NCBI RefSeq assembly: GCF_009932725.1
Contig: NZ_BLJU01000007.1
Span: 62,001 to 126,000, forward strand
Source: Pseudomonas yangonensis
Lineage (GTDB): Bacteria; Pseudomonadota; Gammaproteobacteria; Pseudomonadales; Pseudomonadaceae
Length of the DNA: 64,000 bases
Direction of reading: 5' to 3'
This document shows positions 26,552 to 37,679 of the stretch, one piece after another. Position numbers and translations under genes: made by a program. Each line of letters begins with the position of its first letter. Position 1 is the first letter of the stretch. The notes beneath the pieces were generated by a model. That model worked only from the letters and a program-made list of their open reading frames with translations, was not told the DNA's origin and did no database searches.

Positions 26552-27799
26552 TTAGGGTTCGAGCAGCTCCAGACGGCCGATTTCTTCCGGCCGGAAACTG
26601 AAACTGGCCTGCCCGCCGCCACTGCCCATCTGCTGGGCCAGACGAATACTGCCGTCGACGTCGATGCCGACGAAACGGCCCTCGACCGTGCCGCCGCTGG
26701 CACGGCTCAGGCGCATGCTGAGGTTGCGATACTGCTCCGGGTTGCGCTGCAGACGCGCCAGGCTGAAGCGCTGCCGACGGTCGGCCGGGCGGCTCAGACG
26801 TTCCTCGCCCGTAGCCACTTCCCGCGGCCGCTCGGCCTGGGCCGCGCCGATGGCTGGCAACGGTGGGAAACGATCCCCATCCACGGCCCAACCCTGCTCG
26901 GAACGCTTTTGCAGACGCACCGGCAGGCGCTCGCTACGCCCGTCGATCTGCGCCTCGACCTGCAGCTCCAGAGCATCACCCTCGAAGGTGAATACCGGCA
27001 GCTTCAACTCGCGCACTTCGCGTGTGGCGAAGCGCCGTTGCAGGTAATCGTGCAACACATGGGCGATGGTGTCGCGGGAATCGAAACGCGCATCGACCTG
27101 GCCATCGACATAACGCAGACGATCACGGTAAAGCTCGACACGACCACTGAGGCTGGTCTTGAAGCGAGGCGGCAATACCAGATGGAAGTCGCCGACAAGG
27201 CGGTTCGGCGCCTGGGGCTGCAGATCCAGATGTAGGGTGTAACCTCGGCTCAGACGGCGCGCCTCGGGCAAGTCCTGCTCCGGCAGCAACCAGCTCAGCT
27301 CCACCTCCGGCAAGTTGCCGTTGTCCTGCGGCAGGACGTCGACACGCACCGGGCCGTCGACAGGCTGCGGCAGGCGAATGTTCAGTTCGCGCTGGGCGAA
27401 GAAGTCGAGCCCCTCGCGCAGCACCAGCACGCCGTCGATCAGCTCACCCTGCTGCGGTCGAAATGGTTGGCCATTGAGCTCACCGGCCAGATCGATGGCC
27501 AACTCCGCCGGCGCCTGTACTTCCGGCTTGAGCCAGTCCAGGCGAATGATCGCTGCCAGACGCTCGGCGTCCTTGCTGGCGAGCAGCGTCAGACCCACCA
27601 CCAGGGGAATGACGCCAAGTCCGACCAGCGCGACCGCGCTGCGGGCACGCGCCCAGTGACGGATGATGTAGAACAGCGTGATCGGCGGTATCAGACTGCC
27701 CCACCCCCACAACAGACTGGTGGCGAAAGCGCGCATCACCAGCCAGACCAGACCGGCCAGCATCAGCAGCAGGCCACCAATAATCAGCAACGCATCCAT
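26552..27799 (-). CDS. Membrane protein of unknown function, Pseudomonas-conserved
   Basis: A 415-residue protein with about three N-terminal membrane segments (residues 3-21, 30-45 and 57-73) and a large soluble part. The soluble part is beta-rich with repeated Arg-Leu-containing strands (RELNIRLPQPVDGPVRVDVL, GRVELYRDRLRYVDGQVDA) and a C-terminal segment GTVEGRFVGIDVDGSIRLAQ. I recognise no domain. It sits between the thioesterase pair and htpG, a position I recall as PA1595. The htpG promoter begins 4 bases after its stop. Confidence 0.75.
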   Translation of the reverse strand: MDALLIIGGLLLMLAGLVWLVMRAFATSLLWGWGSLIPPITLFYIIRHWARARSAVALVGLGVIPLVVGLTLLASKDAERLAAIIRLDWLKPEVQAPAELAIDLAGELNGQPFRPQQGELIDGVLVLREGLDFFAQRELNIRLPQPVDGPVRVDVLPQDNGNLPEVELSWLLPEQDLPEARRLSRGYTLHLDLQPQAPNRLVGDFHLVLPPRFKTSLSGRVELYRDRLRYVDGQVDARFDSRDTIAHVLHDYLQRRFATREVRELKLPVFTFEGDALELQVEAQIDGRSERLPVRLQKRSEQGWAVDGDRFPPLPAIGAAQAERPREVATGEERLSRPADRRQRFSLARLQRNPEQYRNLSMRLSRASGGTVEGRFVGIDVDGSIRLAQQMGSGGGQASFSFRPEEIGRLELLEP

Positions 27800-27859
27800 C
27801 TACAGAGTCCTTGTCTTTATTTGCTGCGCTGCCAAGCCGCACAGGTTGCCAGGCACAAC

Positions 27860-28306
27860 TCAGGGTTCATCGACCTTGAAGTGGGCGCGGGCGGTGGCGA
27901 TGGGCTCGGTCTGGGTGGTTTGCCAGGCGGTGATCGCCACGTTGGCCACCCGCCGCCCCTGGCGCCAGACCTGGCATTGCGCATAGGTGTCACGATAATG
28001 ACCGGCGCGCAGGTAATCTATCGAGAAGTCGATGATTTTCGGCAAATGTGGAATGCCCATGAACATCAGCAGATGCAGCATGGCGGCATGCTCCATGAAA
28101 CCGGCGATCACCCCGCCGTGCAGCGCCGGCAGCATGGGGTTGCCGATACAGTCCTGGTTGGCTGGCAGGCGGAAGACCATGTCGTCACCCAGGCGCAGGC
28201 ACTCGATGCCGAGCAGCTTGGCATAGGGAATCAGGTTGATCAGCGGGTCGTAGTCATTTTCCTGATGGGCGCGCGCCACCAGTTGCTCCAGATTCAGCTC
28301 GCTCAT
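27860..28306 (-). CDS. Hotdog-fold thioesterase (PaaI-like), second of pair
   Basis: A 148-residue hotdog protein with the typical segment PMLPALHGGVIAGFMEHAAM (the hotdog helix region) and IDFSIDYLRAG. Such proteins hydrolyse acyl-CoA or acyl-ACP thioesters. Its ATG at 28306 overlaps the stop of the upstream paralogue by 4 bases. The two share the HGGxI helix layout, so they may form a heterodimer or act on related substrates. Confidence 0.88.
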   Translation of the reverse strand: MSELNLEQLVARAHQENDYDPLINLIPYAKLLGIECLRLGDDMVFRLPANQDCIGNPMLPALHGGVIAGFMEHAAMLHLLMFMGIPHLPKIIDFSIDYLRAGHYRDTYAQCQVWRQGRRVANVAITAWQTTQTEPIATARAHFKVDEP

Positions 28307-28755
28307 GCCTTTGCTCCCTTGCCCGCACTGACCTTGCCCATGCGCATGAAGGTTCCGACCACGTGGGCGATGGGCTGCTCGGGATCGTCCTGATAGGCGT
28401 AGCCGCGGGTGAAGATGACATGAGGCGTGACCCGGTAGCACTCGGCGAAACCGAACACATCCTTGCCCGGCTCGGCCGGGTGCATATAGTCGATGCGCAG
28501 ATCCAGGGTCGGGCAGATCTCGAACTCCTGCAGCACGCACACGGTGGAAATGCCGCAGGTAGTGTCCATCAATGTGGTGATCGCACCGCCGTGGATCACC
28601 CCGCTGTCCGGGTTACCGACGATATGCTGGCTGTACGGCAGGCGCAGCGTCAGGCCCTCGGCGCCTGCCGTATGCACCTGCAGGCCGAGCACCTGGCAAT
28701 GGCGCAGGGCCGACAGAAAGCGCTGGGCGCGATCCAGAACTGGGGAAGTGCTCAT
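28303..28755 (-). CDS. Hotdog-fold thioesterase (PaaI-like), first of pair
   Basis: A 150-residue protein with GNPDSGVIHGGAITTLMDTT (hotdog helix with the catalytic Asp position) and LDLRIDYMHPAEPGKDV. It is the first gene of a two-gene operon with the paralogous thioesterase. The acyl substrate is not evident. Confidence 0.9.
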   Translation of the reverse strand: MSTSPVLDRAQRFLSALRHCQVLGLQVHTAGAEGLTLRLPYSQHIVGNPDSGVIHGGAITTLMDTTCGISTVCVLQEFEICPTLDLRIDYMHPAEPGKDVFGFAECYRVTPHVIFTRGYAYQDDPEQPIAHVVGTFMRMGKVSAGKGAKA

Positions 28756-28841
28756 CCTCTTACCTCATGATGGCGACGCAAGGTCGCGCATGATAGCGCC
28801 AGGTAACGGACGCGGCACGACCTGTCGAACGCAACGACAAT

Positions 28842-28868
28842 GAACTTATGACGCTCTGCTCTTTCGAA
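28842..28868 (+). promoter_or_regulatory. Candidate AlgU (sigma-22/RpoE) promoter of first lipoprotein gene
   Basis: GAACTT (28842-28847), 16 bases, TCGAA (28864-28868), 34 bases before the ATG. This fits the AlgU consensus GAACTT-N16/17-TCnnA. The paralogue at 29321 has an even closer match. Confidence 0.5.
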
Positions 28869-28902
28869 AAAATGTAATGGCATTTTTCCCAAGGAGAACA
28901 AC

Positions 28903-29178
28903 ATGCAGAAAACACTCGCTTATGCCGTCATGCTAGCTGCCACCCTGGGCCTGGCTGCCTGTGACAAACCCTCCGAGAATGCCGCCGAAGACGCCCGTGA
29001 AGCGCAGTCCGAGGCGCAGGAGTCGCTGAACGAAGCGGCTGAGGAGCGTAACGAAGCGGCCCAGGAACGGGCCGAGGAGCAACGCCAACAAACTCCGGAG
29101 CCGATGCCAGCCCCTCAGAATGAATCGGGACAGCCGGCCACCCCATCTGCAGCGCCAGCCGAGCCGGCCAATCAGTAA
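28903..29178 (+). CDS. Small Glu/Ala-rich lipoprotein, paralogue 1
   Basis: A 91-residue lipoprotein with signal MQKTLAYAVMLAATLGLAAC; the lipobox is LAAC, with Cys at residue 20. The mature part is an acidic helical stretch of AE-rich repeats (EDAREAQSEAQESLNEAAEE), then a Pro/Gln-rich tail. It looks like an extended coiled helix anchored by lipid. Asp follows the Cys, which in enterics favours inner-membrane retention; sorting differs somewhat in Pseudomonas. Its paralogue lies 142 bases downstream. The AlgU-type promoter suggests osmotic or envelope stress control. Confidence 0.85.
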   Translation: MQKTLAYAVMLAATLGLAACDKPSENAAEDAREAQSEAQESLNEAAEERNEAAQERAEEQRQQTPEPMPAPQNESGQPATPSAAPAEPANQ

Positions 29179-29196
29179 TCCGCACTGACTCAGCGC

Positions 29197-29229
29197 CGAA
29201 CCCGCACCCACTGTGCGGGTTCGGTTTTT
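29197..29229 (+). terminator. Intrinsic terminator after lipoprotein 1
   Basis: An 11-base stem CGAACCCGCAC / GTGCGGGTTCG with loop CCACT, then GTTTTTC. It separates the two paralogues into different transcripts. Confidence 0.92.
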
Positions 29230-29239
29230 CTGCGCCTCG

Positions 29240-29266
29240 GAACTTCGCTTCGCTTGCTCGCTCCAA
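29240..29266 (+). promoter_or_regulatory. AlgU (sigma-22/RpoE) type promoter of second lipoprotein gene
   Basis: GAACTT (29240-29245), 16 bases, TCCAA (29262-29266), immediately after the terminator of the first lipoprotein gene and 54 bases before the GTG start. It matches the AlgU consensus closely. Confidence 0.65.
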
Positions 29267-29320
29267 GTAGCACGGATGACGCCACATGCCATCATCCGCA
29301 TCACACTTGGAGACGTAACC

Positions 29321-29611
29321 GTGCAAAAACCATTTACCTATGCCCTGCTGCTCGCGGCCATGTTAGGCCTGGCGGCTTGTGAACAATCCGCTGAAGACAA
29401 GATGGAGTCCGCCAAAGAGTCCGTTTCCGAAGCGGCCGAATCCATGGGTGAAGCAGCTGAGCAAGCCGGTGAAGCCATCGAACAGAAAACCGATGAAGTG
29501 ATGGGCACCGAACCGACCACGGGCGAGAAGATCGAGGATGCCGCTGACGACGCTGCCGACGCGATCGACGACGCCGGTGACGAGATCAGTGACGCGGCCG
29601 AAGGCCGATAA
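29321..29611 (+). CDS. Small Glu/Ala/Asp-rich lipoprotein, paralogue 2
   Basis: A 96-residue lipoprotein begun at GTG 29321, with GGAG 8 bases upstream; this gives MQKPFTYALLLAAMLGLAAC, nearly identical to the signal of the preceding gene. The mature helix is rich in ESxxEAxE heptad-like repeats (MESAKESVSEAAESMGEAAE) and ends in Asp/Ala repeats (DAADDAADAIDDAG appears in part). It is a tandem duplicate with its own AlgU-type promoter and terminator. Confidence 0.85.
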   Translation: MQKPFTYALLLAAMLGLAACEQSAEDKMESAKESVSEAAESMGEAAEQAGEAIEQKTDEVMGTEPTTGEKIEDAADDAADAIDDAGDEISDAAEGR

Positions 29612-29630
29612 GCCCCCTCTTCTTCGCTGG

Positions 29631-29665
29631 AACGACAAGGCCCGCTCGAAGCGGGCCTTGTCGTT
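29631..29665. terminator. Strong bidirectional terminator
   Basis: A perfect 15-base stem AACGACAAGGCCCGC / GCGGGCCTTGTCGTT with loop TCGAA, between the convergent lipoprotein and MAPEG genes. Confidence 0.9.
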
Positions 29666-29680
29666 TCTGCCAATCGCGTT

Positions 29681-30073
29681 TTACAGCGCCGAACTGAGCA
29701 TGAGCAGCAGGCTGCAGGCCAGACCCACCACCCACACGAGACTGCGCTGCCAGTGCAGGTCCCACCAGTAGAACAGCAGATAAAGCACGCGGCTGACGAC
29801 GAAGGTGATCGCCAGCGCGTCGATCAGAAAGCCGTAGGTTTGCGTGGTGTGCGCCATCAACACGCCAGCCGCGAACAAGGGAAATGCCTCGATGCTGTTG
29901 AGATGGGCGGCCAGGGCACGGGCACCGAACCCGGTCAGGCGCGCCTGCTGCGCACGCGGATGATGATTGTCATAGCGCCCGCCGCCCTCTTCGGCCATGG
30001 CTTTGGCCAGCGGCGCCTTGGCGATGAAGATCAACAAGGCGCTGATGAACACGCACCAGAACGGAATGCTCAT
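29681..30073 (-). CDS. MAPEG-family membrane protein
   Basis: A 130-residue protein with four predicted membrane helices. The MAPEG signature region is visible as YDNHHPRAQQARLTGFGARA followed by HLNSIEAFPLFAAGVLMA. Bacterial relatives may have glutathione-linked activity, but many are uncharacterised. Its start overlaps the DUF599 gene stop by 4 bases, so the two membrane proteins are translated together. Confidence 0.9.
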   Translation of the reverse strand: MSIPFWCVFISALLIFIAKAPLAKAMAEEGGGRYDNHHPRAQQARLTGFGARALAAHLNSIEAFPLFAAGVLMAHTTQTYGFLIDALAITFVVSRVLYLLFYWWDLHWQRSLVWVVGLACSLLLMLSSAL

Positions 30074-30804
30074 TCACTCTTCTCCTTGGCCACCTCGGCG
30101 GCCGGCGTTGGGGTATAGACCATCACTTCCAGCACATCCGAATGAAACTCTCGGCGATACAGCACCAGCACCACACCGGCAGTCACCAGCATGAAGAACC
30201 AGGGGTTGATGAACCAGGCCAGTGTCGCCATACCGAAATAATAGGCGCGCAAGCCGAAGTTGAACTGGTTGGCGGCCATGGAAATCACGCGAGCCGTGCG
30301 CTCGCCGAAGGCCTTGCGTTCCTGCTCGGTCACGTGCCGCTCCCCTACCATCGGCGCCGAGCCCACCAGCACCGCTGCAAAGTTGTACTGGCGCATGCAC
30401 CAACTGAAGGTGAAGAAGGCATAGACGAAGATGATACCCAGGCACAACAGCTTGATTTCCGACAGCCCACGACTGGCCTGCTGCACGAAGGGAATGTCGG
30501 CCAATAGCGACAGCGCACGGTCGGAGGCACCCAGCACGGTGAGAATACCGGCCAGGATGATCAGCGTGCTGGAGGCGAAGAACGACGCGTTGCGCTCGAG
30601 GTTGCCGATCACGTTGGCATCGGCGATGCGGTTGTCACGCAGCAGCATGCGGCGCATCCAGTCTTCACGGTACAGATGCAGGACGCTGGCAAGGCACGGG
30701 GTGGTTTGCGCCTTGACCGAAGCGTAGCGGGTATAGCCGCCCCAGCAGATGACGAACCAGAGTGCAGCCAGAATATGAGGCAGGTACGGATAGCTGTTGA
30801 GCAT
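30070..30804 (-). CDS. DUF599 membrane protein
   Basis: A 244-residue protein with about five hydrophobic segments, beginning with a helix at PHILAALWFVICWGGY, followed by REDWMRRMLLRDNRIADANV and NLERNASFFASSTLIIL, the DUF599 core. Function unknown. It is coupled to the MAPEG gene downstream. Confidence 0.88.
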   Translation of the reverse strand: MLNSYPYLPHILAALWFVICWGGYTRYASVKAQTTPCLASVLHLYREDWMRRMLLRDNRIADANVIGNLERNASFFASSTLIILAGILTVLGASDRALSLLADIPFVQQASRGLSEIKLLCLGIIFVYAFFTFSWCMRQYNFAAVLVGSAPMVGERHVTEQERKAFGERTARVISMAANQFNFGLRAYYFGMATLAWFINPWFFMLVTAGVVLVLYRREFHSDVLEVMVYTPTPAAEVAKEKSE

Positions 30805-30863
30805 GCCAACTCCTTGTAAGACTGCTGCCGATTATAGCCAGCCGCCCCGTTTTCTTGCGCCAC

Positions 30864-30890
30864 AAAAAAGGCCGCCTTGTGGGCAGCCTT
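30864..30890 (-). terminator. Intrinsic terminator of brnQ
   Basis: Stem AAGGCCGCC / GGCAGCCTT (one mismatch) with loop TTGTG; on the - strand it is followed by TTTTTTGTG. Confidence 0.82.
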
Positions 30891-30908
30891 GTTTGTTTCG
30901 CTCAGGAG

Positions 30909-32222
30909 TTAAGCCGTGGCGCTCTGGCGCAGGCCGAGGATGCGATCCAGCACCACCACCACGGCCAGGGTTACCGCCACCGGCACCAGCCAGCCCAGGC
31001 TCTGACCGGCCAGCGGCAATTGTCCGAACCAGGCGGGAACCTTGTCTGCCCAAGGGGTCGCGGCAACACCGTCGGCAATACCGAAGACCAGCGTAACGGC
31101 CATCACCGGCATGAACACCAGCGCCTGGGAAAGCCACAGACGATTGGCCAGGCTCAGGGCAACCAGAACGATGGCCAGCGGATACAGACCGACCAGCACC
31201 GGAATGGAGAAACTGATCAGCTGGGTCAGGCCCTGATTGGCCACGCCCAGGCTGAACAGCCCAAAGACGATCACCACGCTGCGATAGGACACCGGCAGCA
31301 GTTTGCTGAAGAACTCGCCACAGGCGGTCAGCAGGCCAACCGCGGTGGTCAGGCATGCCAGGGTGATGACCACAGCCAACAGCAGGCTGCCAGTGGTACC
31401 GAAGGTGTGCTGCACATAGGTGGTCAGTACCTGCACACCGTTCTGCGCATCACCGGCGATACCCTGGCTGGTGGCGCCGAGGTAGAACAGCGCCAGATAC
31501 ACCAGCGACAGACCGATGGCGGCGATGATGCCGGCGATCACCGAGTAGCGGGTCACTAGCCCGGCATCGCTGATGCCGCGATCACGAATGGCGCTGGCGA
31601 TGACGATACCGAAGACCAGTGCACCCAGGGTATCCATGGTCAGGTAACCCTGCAGGAAGCCCTGCACCAGCGGCGCCTCACGATAATTCTCGGCGACCAC
31701 GCCGATCTCGCCGGCCGGAGCGAACAAGGCAGCGCCGCCCAGCACCAGCAACGCAGCCAGCAGTACCGGGGTGATGAACTTGCCGATGCGATCGACCAGT
31801 TGCCCCGGATTGAGAGAGAGGAACAACACCGCAGCGAAGTACACCAATGTGTAGATCAGCAGCGGCGTGCCTTCGTTACCGGTGAACGGCGCGATGCCCA
31901 TCTCGAACGAAACCACAGCCGTGCGCGGCGTGGCGAACAGCGGGCCGATAGCCAGGTACACCGCTACCGCGAGGATGGCGCCGGCAATCCTGCCCAGGGG
32001 TGCTGTGAGCAGGTCCATGCCGCCGCCGACACGCGCCAAGGCCACAACGGTCAGCAGTGGCAGGCCGACGCCGGTCAACAGAAAGCCGAGCGCTGCGGGA
32101 AGCAGATTCTCGCCAGCCGCCAGACCGGCGCTGGGCGGAAAGATGATATTACCGGCGCCCAGAAACAGCGCAAAGGTCATAAAGCCGAGGGCCAGGAGGT
32201 CCGAGCCTTTCAAACGAGTCAT
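30909..32222 (-). CDS. brnQ: Branched-chain amino acid:cation symporter BrnQ
   Basis: A 437-residue transporter with about 12 membrane helices that imports Leu, Ile and Val with Na+ (BraB/BraZ in P. aeruginosa). It begins MTRLKGSDLLALGFMTFALF and has the family segment FLGAGNIIFPPSAGL. The ATG at 32222 is set by family length, but no ribosome-binding site precedes it (TATTTCCCCTT). Instead an overlapping upstream reading frame ends at TTATGA on the start codon, suggesting translational coupling. Confidence 0.95.
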   Translation of the reverse strand: MTRLKGSDLLALGFMTFALFLGAGNIIFPPSAGLAAGENLLPAALGFLLTGVGLPLLTVVALARVGGGMDLLTAPLGRIAGAILAVAVYLAIGPLFATPRTAVVSFEMGIAPFTGNEGTPLLIYTLVYFAAVLFLSLNPGQLVDRIGKFITPVLLAALLVLGGAALFAPAGEIGVVAENYREAPLVQGFLQGYLTMDTLGALVFGIVIASAIRDRGISDAGLVTRYSVIAGIIAAIGLSLVYLALFYLGATSQGIAGDAQNGVQVLTTYVQHTFGTTGSLLLAVVITLACLTTAVGLLTACGEFFSKLLPVSYRSVVIVFGLFSLGVANQGLTQLISFSIPVLVGLYPLAIVLVALSLANRLWLSQALVFMPVMAVTLVFGIADGVAATPWADKVPAWFGQLPLAGQSLGWLVPVAVTLAVVVVLDRILGLRQSATA

Positions 32223-32320
32223 AAGGGGAAATACCACAAGCAGGAAATCGAAGAGTTGCGGGAGGTTTCCTTGAGGGATTCGGGAAACGTCGCCCGAGCG
32301 TATGGCTCGAACCACTGCAT
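32219..32320 (-). promoter_or_regulatory. Candidate upstream open reading frame coupled to brnQ
   Basis: A 33-codon frame (MQWFEPYARATFPES ... CLWYFPL) ends in TTA TGA, the TGA overlapping the brnQ ATG by the ATGA arrangement. brnQ lacks its own ribosome site. Whether the frame is translated is unknown; it is not notably rich in branched-chain residues. Confidence 0.25.
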
Positions 32321-32576
32321 GCATCGCCAGGCGCTTGTGGCGCCACGGACACGGTAAGCCGCGAATACTAACGAAAAGCGCTCTGCAGCAGCACAGTTGC
32401 GGGGCGAGCTGTCGAACTGGCGTAACTGCCTGTCGCATCGATAACAGTTGGCGCAAGGCCAATCGCACAATTCTTGCCTTCTCAACCTGCTCCTGGCCAG
32501 AAAAGCCGGCTTGCATAAAAGCGTCAGCAACAAAAAGGCCACCCGAAGGTGGCCTTTTTGCGAGGGTCAGAAACGC
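32223..32576. other. brnQ-sucD intergenic region
   Basis: A 354-base gap holding the presumed leader and promoter of brnQ, the upstream frame at 32219-32320 and the sucCD terminator at 32532-32559. I see no convincing -35/-10 pair and no gene. Confidence 0.6.
32532..32559. terminator. Intrinsic terminator of sucCD
   Basis: A perfect 12-base stem AAAAAGGCCACC / GGTGGCCTTTTT with loop CGAA on the + strand; it ends the leftward suc transcript. Confidence 0.92.
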
Positions 32577-33463
32577 TTAGGCGTTCTTGACTTCCCAGCC
32601 GGTCAGCTCGGCCAGGGCCTTGCCGATGTCAGCCAGGGAACGCACGGTTTTCACACCCGCGTCCTGCAGTGCAGCGAACTTCTCGTCTGCAGTGCCCTTG
32701 CCGCCGGAGATGATGGCGCCAGCGTGGCCCATGCGCTTGCCGGGAGGAGCGGTCACACCAGCGATGTAGGAAACCACCGGCTTGGTGACGTTGGCCTTGA
32801 TGAAGGCAGCCGCTTCTTCCTCCGCCGAACCGCCGATCTCACCGATCATGACGATCGCTTCGGTCTTCGGATCTTCCTGGAACAGCTTCAGGATGTCGAT
32901 GAAGTTGGAACCCGGGATGGGATCACCGCCGATGCCCACGCAGGTGGACTGGCCGAAGCCGGCGTCGGTGGTCTGCTTCACGGCTTCGTAGGTCAGGGTG
33001 CCCGAACGGGACACGATGCCGACTTTGCCTGGCAGGTGGATGTGACCCGGCATGATGCCGATCTTGCACTCGCCGGGAGTGATCACGCCCGGGCAGTTCG
33101 GGCCGATCAGGCGTACGCCCAGTTCGTCGCACTTGACCTTGGCTTCCAGCATGTCGATGGTCGGGATGCCTTCGGTGATGCAGACGATCAGCTTGATGCC
33201 GCCGTTGGCCGCTTCCAGGATCGAGTCCTTGCAGAACGGAGCCGGAACGTAGATCACCGACGCTTCAGCGCCAGTGGCTTCCACGGCTTCCTTGACGGTG
33301 TTGAACACCGGCAGGCCCAGGTGAGTGCTGCCACCCTTGCCCGGAGTAACGCCGCCGACCATCTTGGTGCCGTAGGCGATGGCTTGTTCGCTGTGGAAGG
33401 TGCCCTGCGAGCCGGTGAAGCCCTGGCAGATGACCTTGGTGTCTTTGTTGATCAGGATGCTCA

Positions 33464-33464
<1 letters not shown>
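32577..33464 (-). CDS. sucD: Succinyl-CoA synthetase alpha subunit SucD
   Basis: A 295-residue alpha subunit that binds CoA and carries the phospho-histidine during substrate-level ATP/GTP synthesis from succinyl-CoA. Motifs: CoA-binding [14 protein letters not shown] and [10 protein letters not shown] near the N-terminus, and the active-site His in [14 protein letters not shown]. It overlaps sucC by one base (TAATG). Confidence 0.98.
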
Positions 33465-34630
<1,166 letters not shown>

Positions 34631-34841
34631 GCTTGTCTACCGTCTTCGTTTAGGTATTGCGCATTCGGCGCTGTACTTGTGATACCGCGCCACCTGTGAC
34701 TGCCGAAGCAGTCCGCCGGGCCTTCCGCCGCGAGTCGAACTCGACGCGGGCCACCCGACGTGGTTCTGCTTGCAAACACCGCCGCAGCGATGGGGCGATT
34801 ACGCGACGCCCCGCCTACCATGGCGGCTTACAACAATTTGT

Positions 34842-34866
34842 GTGGCTGGGCTGACGGCCCAGCCAC
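34842..34866 (-). other. Hairpin in the lpd-sucC gap
   Basis: A perfect 10-base stem GTGGCTGGGC / GCCCAGCCAC with loop TGACG, ten bases after the lpd stop. No strong U-tract follows on the - strand (ACAAATTG), so partial termination or mRNA end protection is more likely than full termination. Confidence 0.6.
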
Positions 34867-34875
34867 TTCTGACGC

Positions 34876-36378
<1,503 letters not shown>

Positions 36379-37614
36379 TTAGATTTCCAGCAGCAGGCGA
36401 GCCGGGTCTTCAAGCAAGTTCTTGATGGTCACCAGGAAGGTCACGGCTTCCTTACCATCGATCAGGCGATGGTCGTAAGACAGCGCCAGGTACATCATCG
36501 GACGAATCACCACCTGACCGTTGATGGCCATCGGACGCTGGATGATGTTGTGCATACCCAGGATCGCAGCCTGCGGCGGGTTGACGATCGGAGTCGACAT
36601 CATCGAGCCGAAGGTACCACCGTTGGTGATGGTGAAGGTGCCGCCGGTCATTTCCTCGATCGACAGCTTGCCGTCGCGCGCCTTCTTGCCGAAGGTGGCG
36701 ATGCCACTTTCGATTTCAGCCAGGCTCATCAGCTCGGCGTTACGCAGTACCGGAACTACCAGGCCACGGTCGCTGGAAACGGCAACGCCGATGTCCGCAT
36801 AGCCATGGTAAACGATGTCGTTGCCGTCGATCGACGCGTTGACGGCCGGGAAGCGCTTCAGCGCCTCGGTAGCAGCCTTGACGAAGAACGACATGAAGCC
36901 CAGGCGCACGCCATTGTGGGACTTCTCGAACAGGTCCTTGTACTTCGAACGCAGCGCCATGACTTCGGTCATGTCCACTTCGTTGAAGGTGGTCAGCATG
37001 GCCATGGAAGACTGAGCTTCGACCAGGCGCTCGGCGATCTTGGCGCGCAGGCGGGTCATCGGCACACGCTTCTCGGTGCGATCGCCAGTGGCGACGACCG
37101 GAGCGGCAGCAGCCGGAGCAGCGGCTGGTTTGGCAGCGGCAGCCGGAGCGTTCTTCTTGGCTTCGACAGCAGCGACCACGTCTTCCTTGGTCACGCGGCC
37201 ACCTTTACCGGTGCCGGCGATGCTGTTCGGGTCGATGCCGTTCTCTTCGGCCAGCTTGCGCGCGGCCGGCGAGAGGATGGCGTCGTCGCCTGCGGCGGCA
37301 GCCGGAGCAGCAGCCTCGGCTTGGGCTGGAGCAGCGGCGGCGGCCGGAGCGGCTGCCGGAGCAGCGGCGGCAGCGCCACCTTCGGTCAGCTTGCCCAGCA
37401 GCTCGTTGGAGAGAACGGTGTCGCCTTCGTTCTTGATGATTTCAGCCAGGACACCATCGGCCTCGGCCAGGACTTCGATCACCACCTTGTCGGTTTCGAT
37501 GTCGACGATCAGCTCATCGCGCTTGACCGCTTCGCCCGGCTTCTTGTGCCAGGTGGCCACGGTGCCGTCGGCAACCGATTCCGGGAAGGTTGGGGCTTTG
37601 ATCTCGATAGCCAT
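36379..37614 (-). CDS. sucB: 2-oxoglutarate dehydrogenase E2 (dihydrolipoyl succinyltransferase)
   Basis: A 411-residue E2: N-terminal lipoyl domain with the modified Lys in [11 protein letters not shown] (about residue 43), an Ala/Pro-rich flexible linker, an E3-binding domain ([20 protein letters not shown]) and a C-terminal acyltransferase domain with the catalytic His-Asp in [13 protein letters not shown]. It forms the core of the complex with SucA and Lpd. The start at 37614 is fixed by the lipoyl-domain beginning [15 protein letters not shown] long Ala-rich linker ([20 protein letters not shown]) is normal for the family. Confidence 0.97.
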   Translation of the reverse strand: MAIEIKAPTFPESVADGTVATWHKKPGEAVKRDELIVDIETDKVVIEVLAEADGVLAEIIKNEGDTVLSNELLGKLTEGGAAAAAPAAAPAAAAAPAQAEAAAPAAAAGDDAILSPAARKLAEENGIDPNSIAGTGKGGRVTKEDVVAAVEAKKNAPAAAAKPAAAPAAAAPVVATGDRTEKRVPMTRLRAKIAERLVEAQSSMAMLTTFNEVDMTEVMALRSKYKDLFEKSHNGVRLGFMSFFVKAATEALKRFPAVNASIDGNDIVYHGYADIGVAVSSDRGLVVPVLRNAELMSLAEIESGIATFGKKARDGKLSIEEMTGGTFTITNGGTFGSMMSTPIVNPPQAAILGMHNIIQRPMAINGQVVIRPMMYLALSYDHRLIDGKEAVTFLVTIKNLLEDPARLLLEI

Positions 37615-37646
37615 TGTATGCGTTTCCTTAAATTCGGTTTTACCGC

Positions 37647-37666
37647 CAGGTGGCACCTGCCACCTG
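37647..37666 (-). other. Hairpin in the sucA-sucB gap
   Basis: A 9-base perfect stem CAGGTGGCA / TGCCACCTG with only CC as nominal loop, in the 65-base gap after sucA. No U-tract follows. Confidence 0.55.
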
Positions 37667-37679
37667 ACGGATGAAGGCG

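Noticed and set aside
24671..27235. Very long open frame (854 codons) antisense to htpG and the 26552-27799 gene
   Set aside because: It lies opposite two strongly supported genes in the phase where high GC suppresses stops; composition shows no domain and no sensible start.
28867..28887. AAAAAATG / CATTTTT inverted repeat before lipoprotein 1 as a terminator
   Set aside because: It is A/T-only, lies downstream of a promoter-like element in the leader, and is too weak; left as part of the leader.
37191..37379. Ala/Pro-coding low-complexity stretch in sucB as a repeat or insertion
   Set aside because: It is the ordinary flexible linker of E2 proteins.
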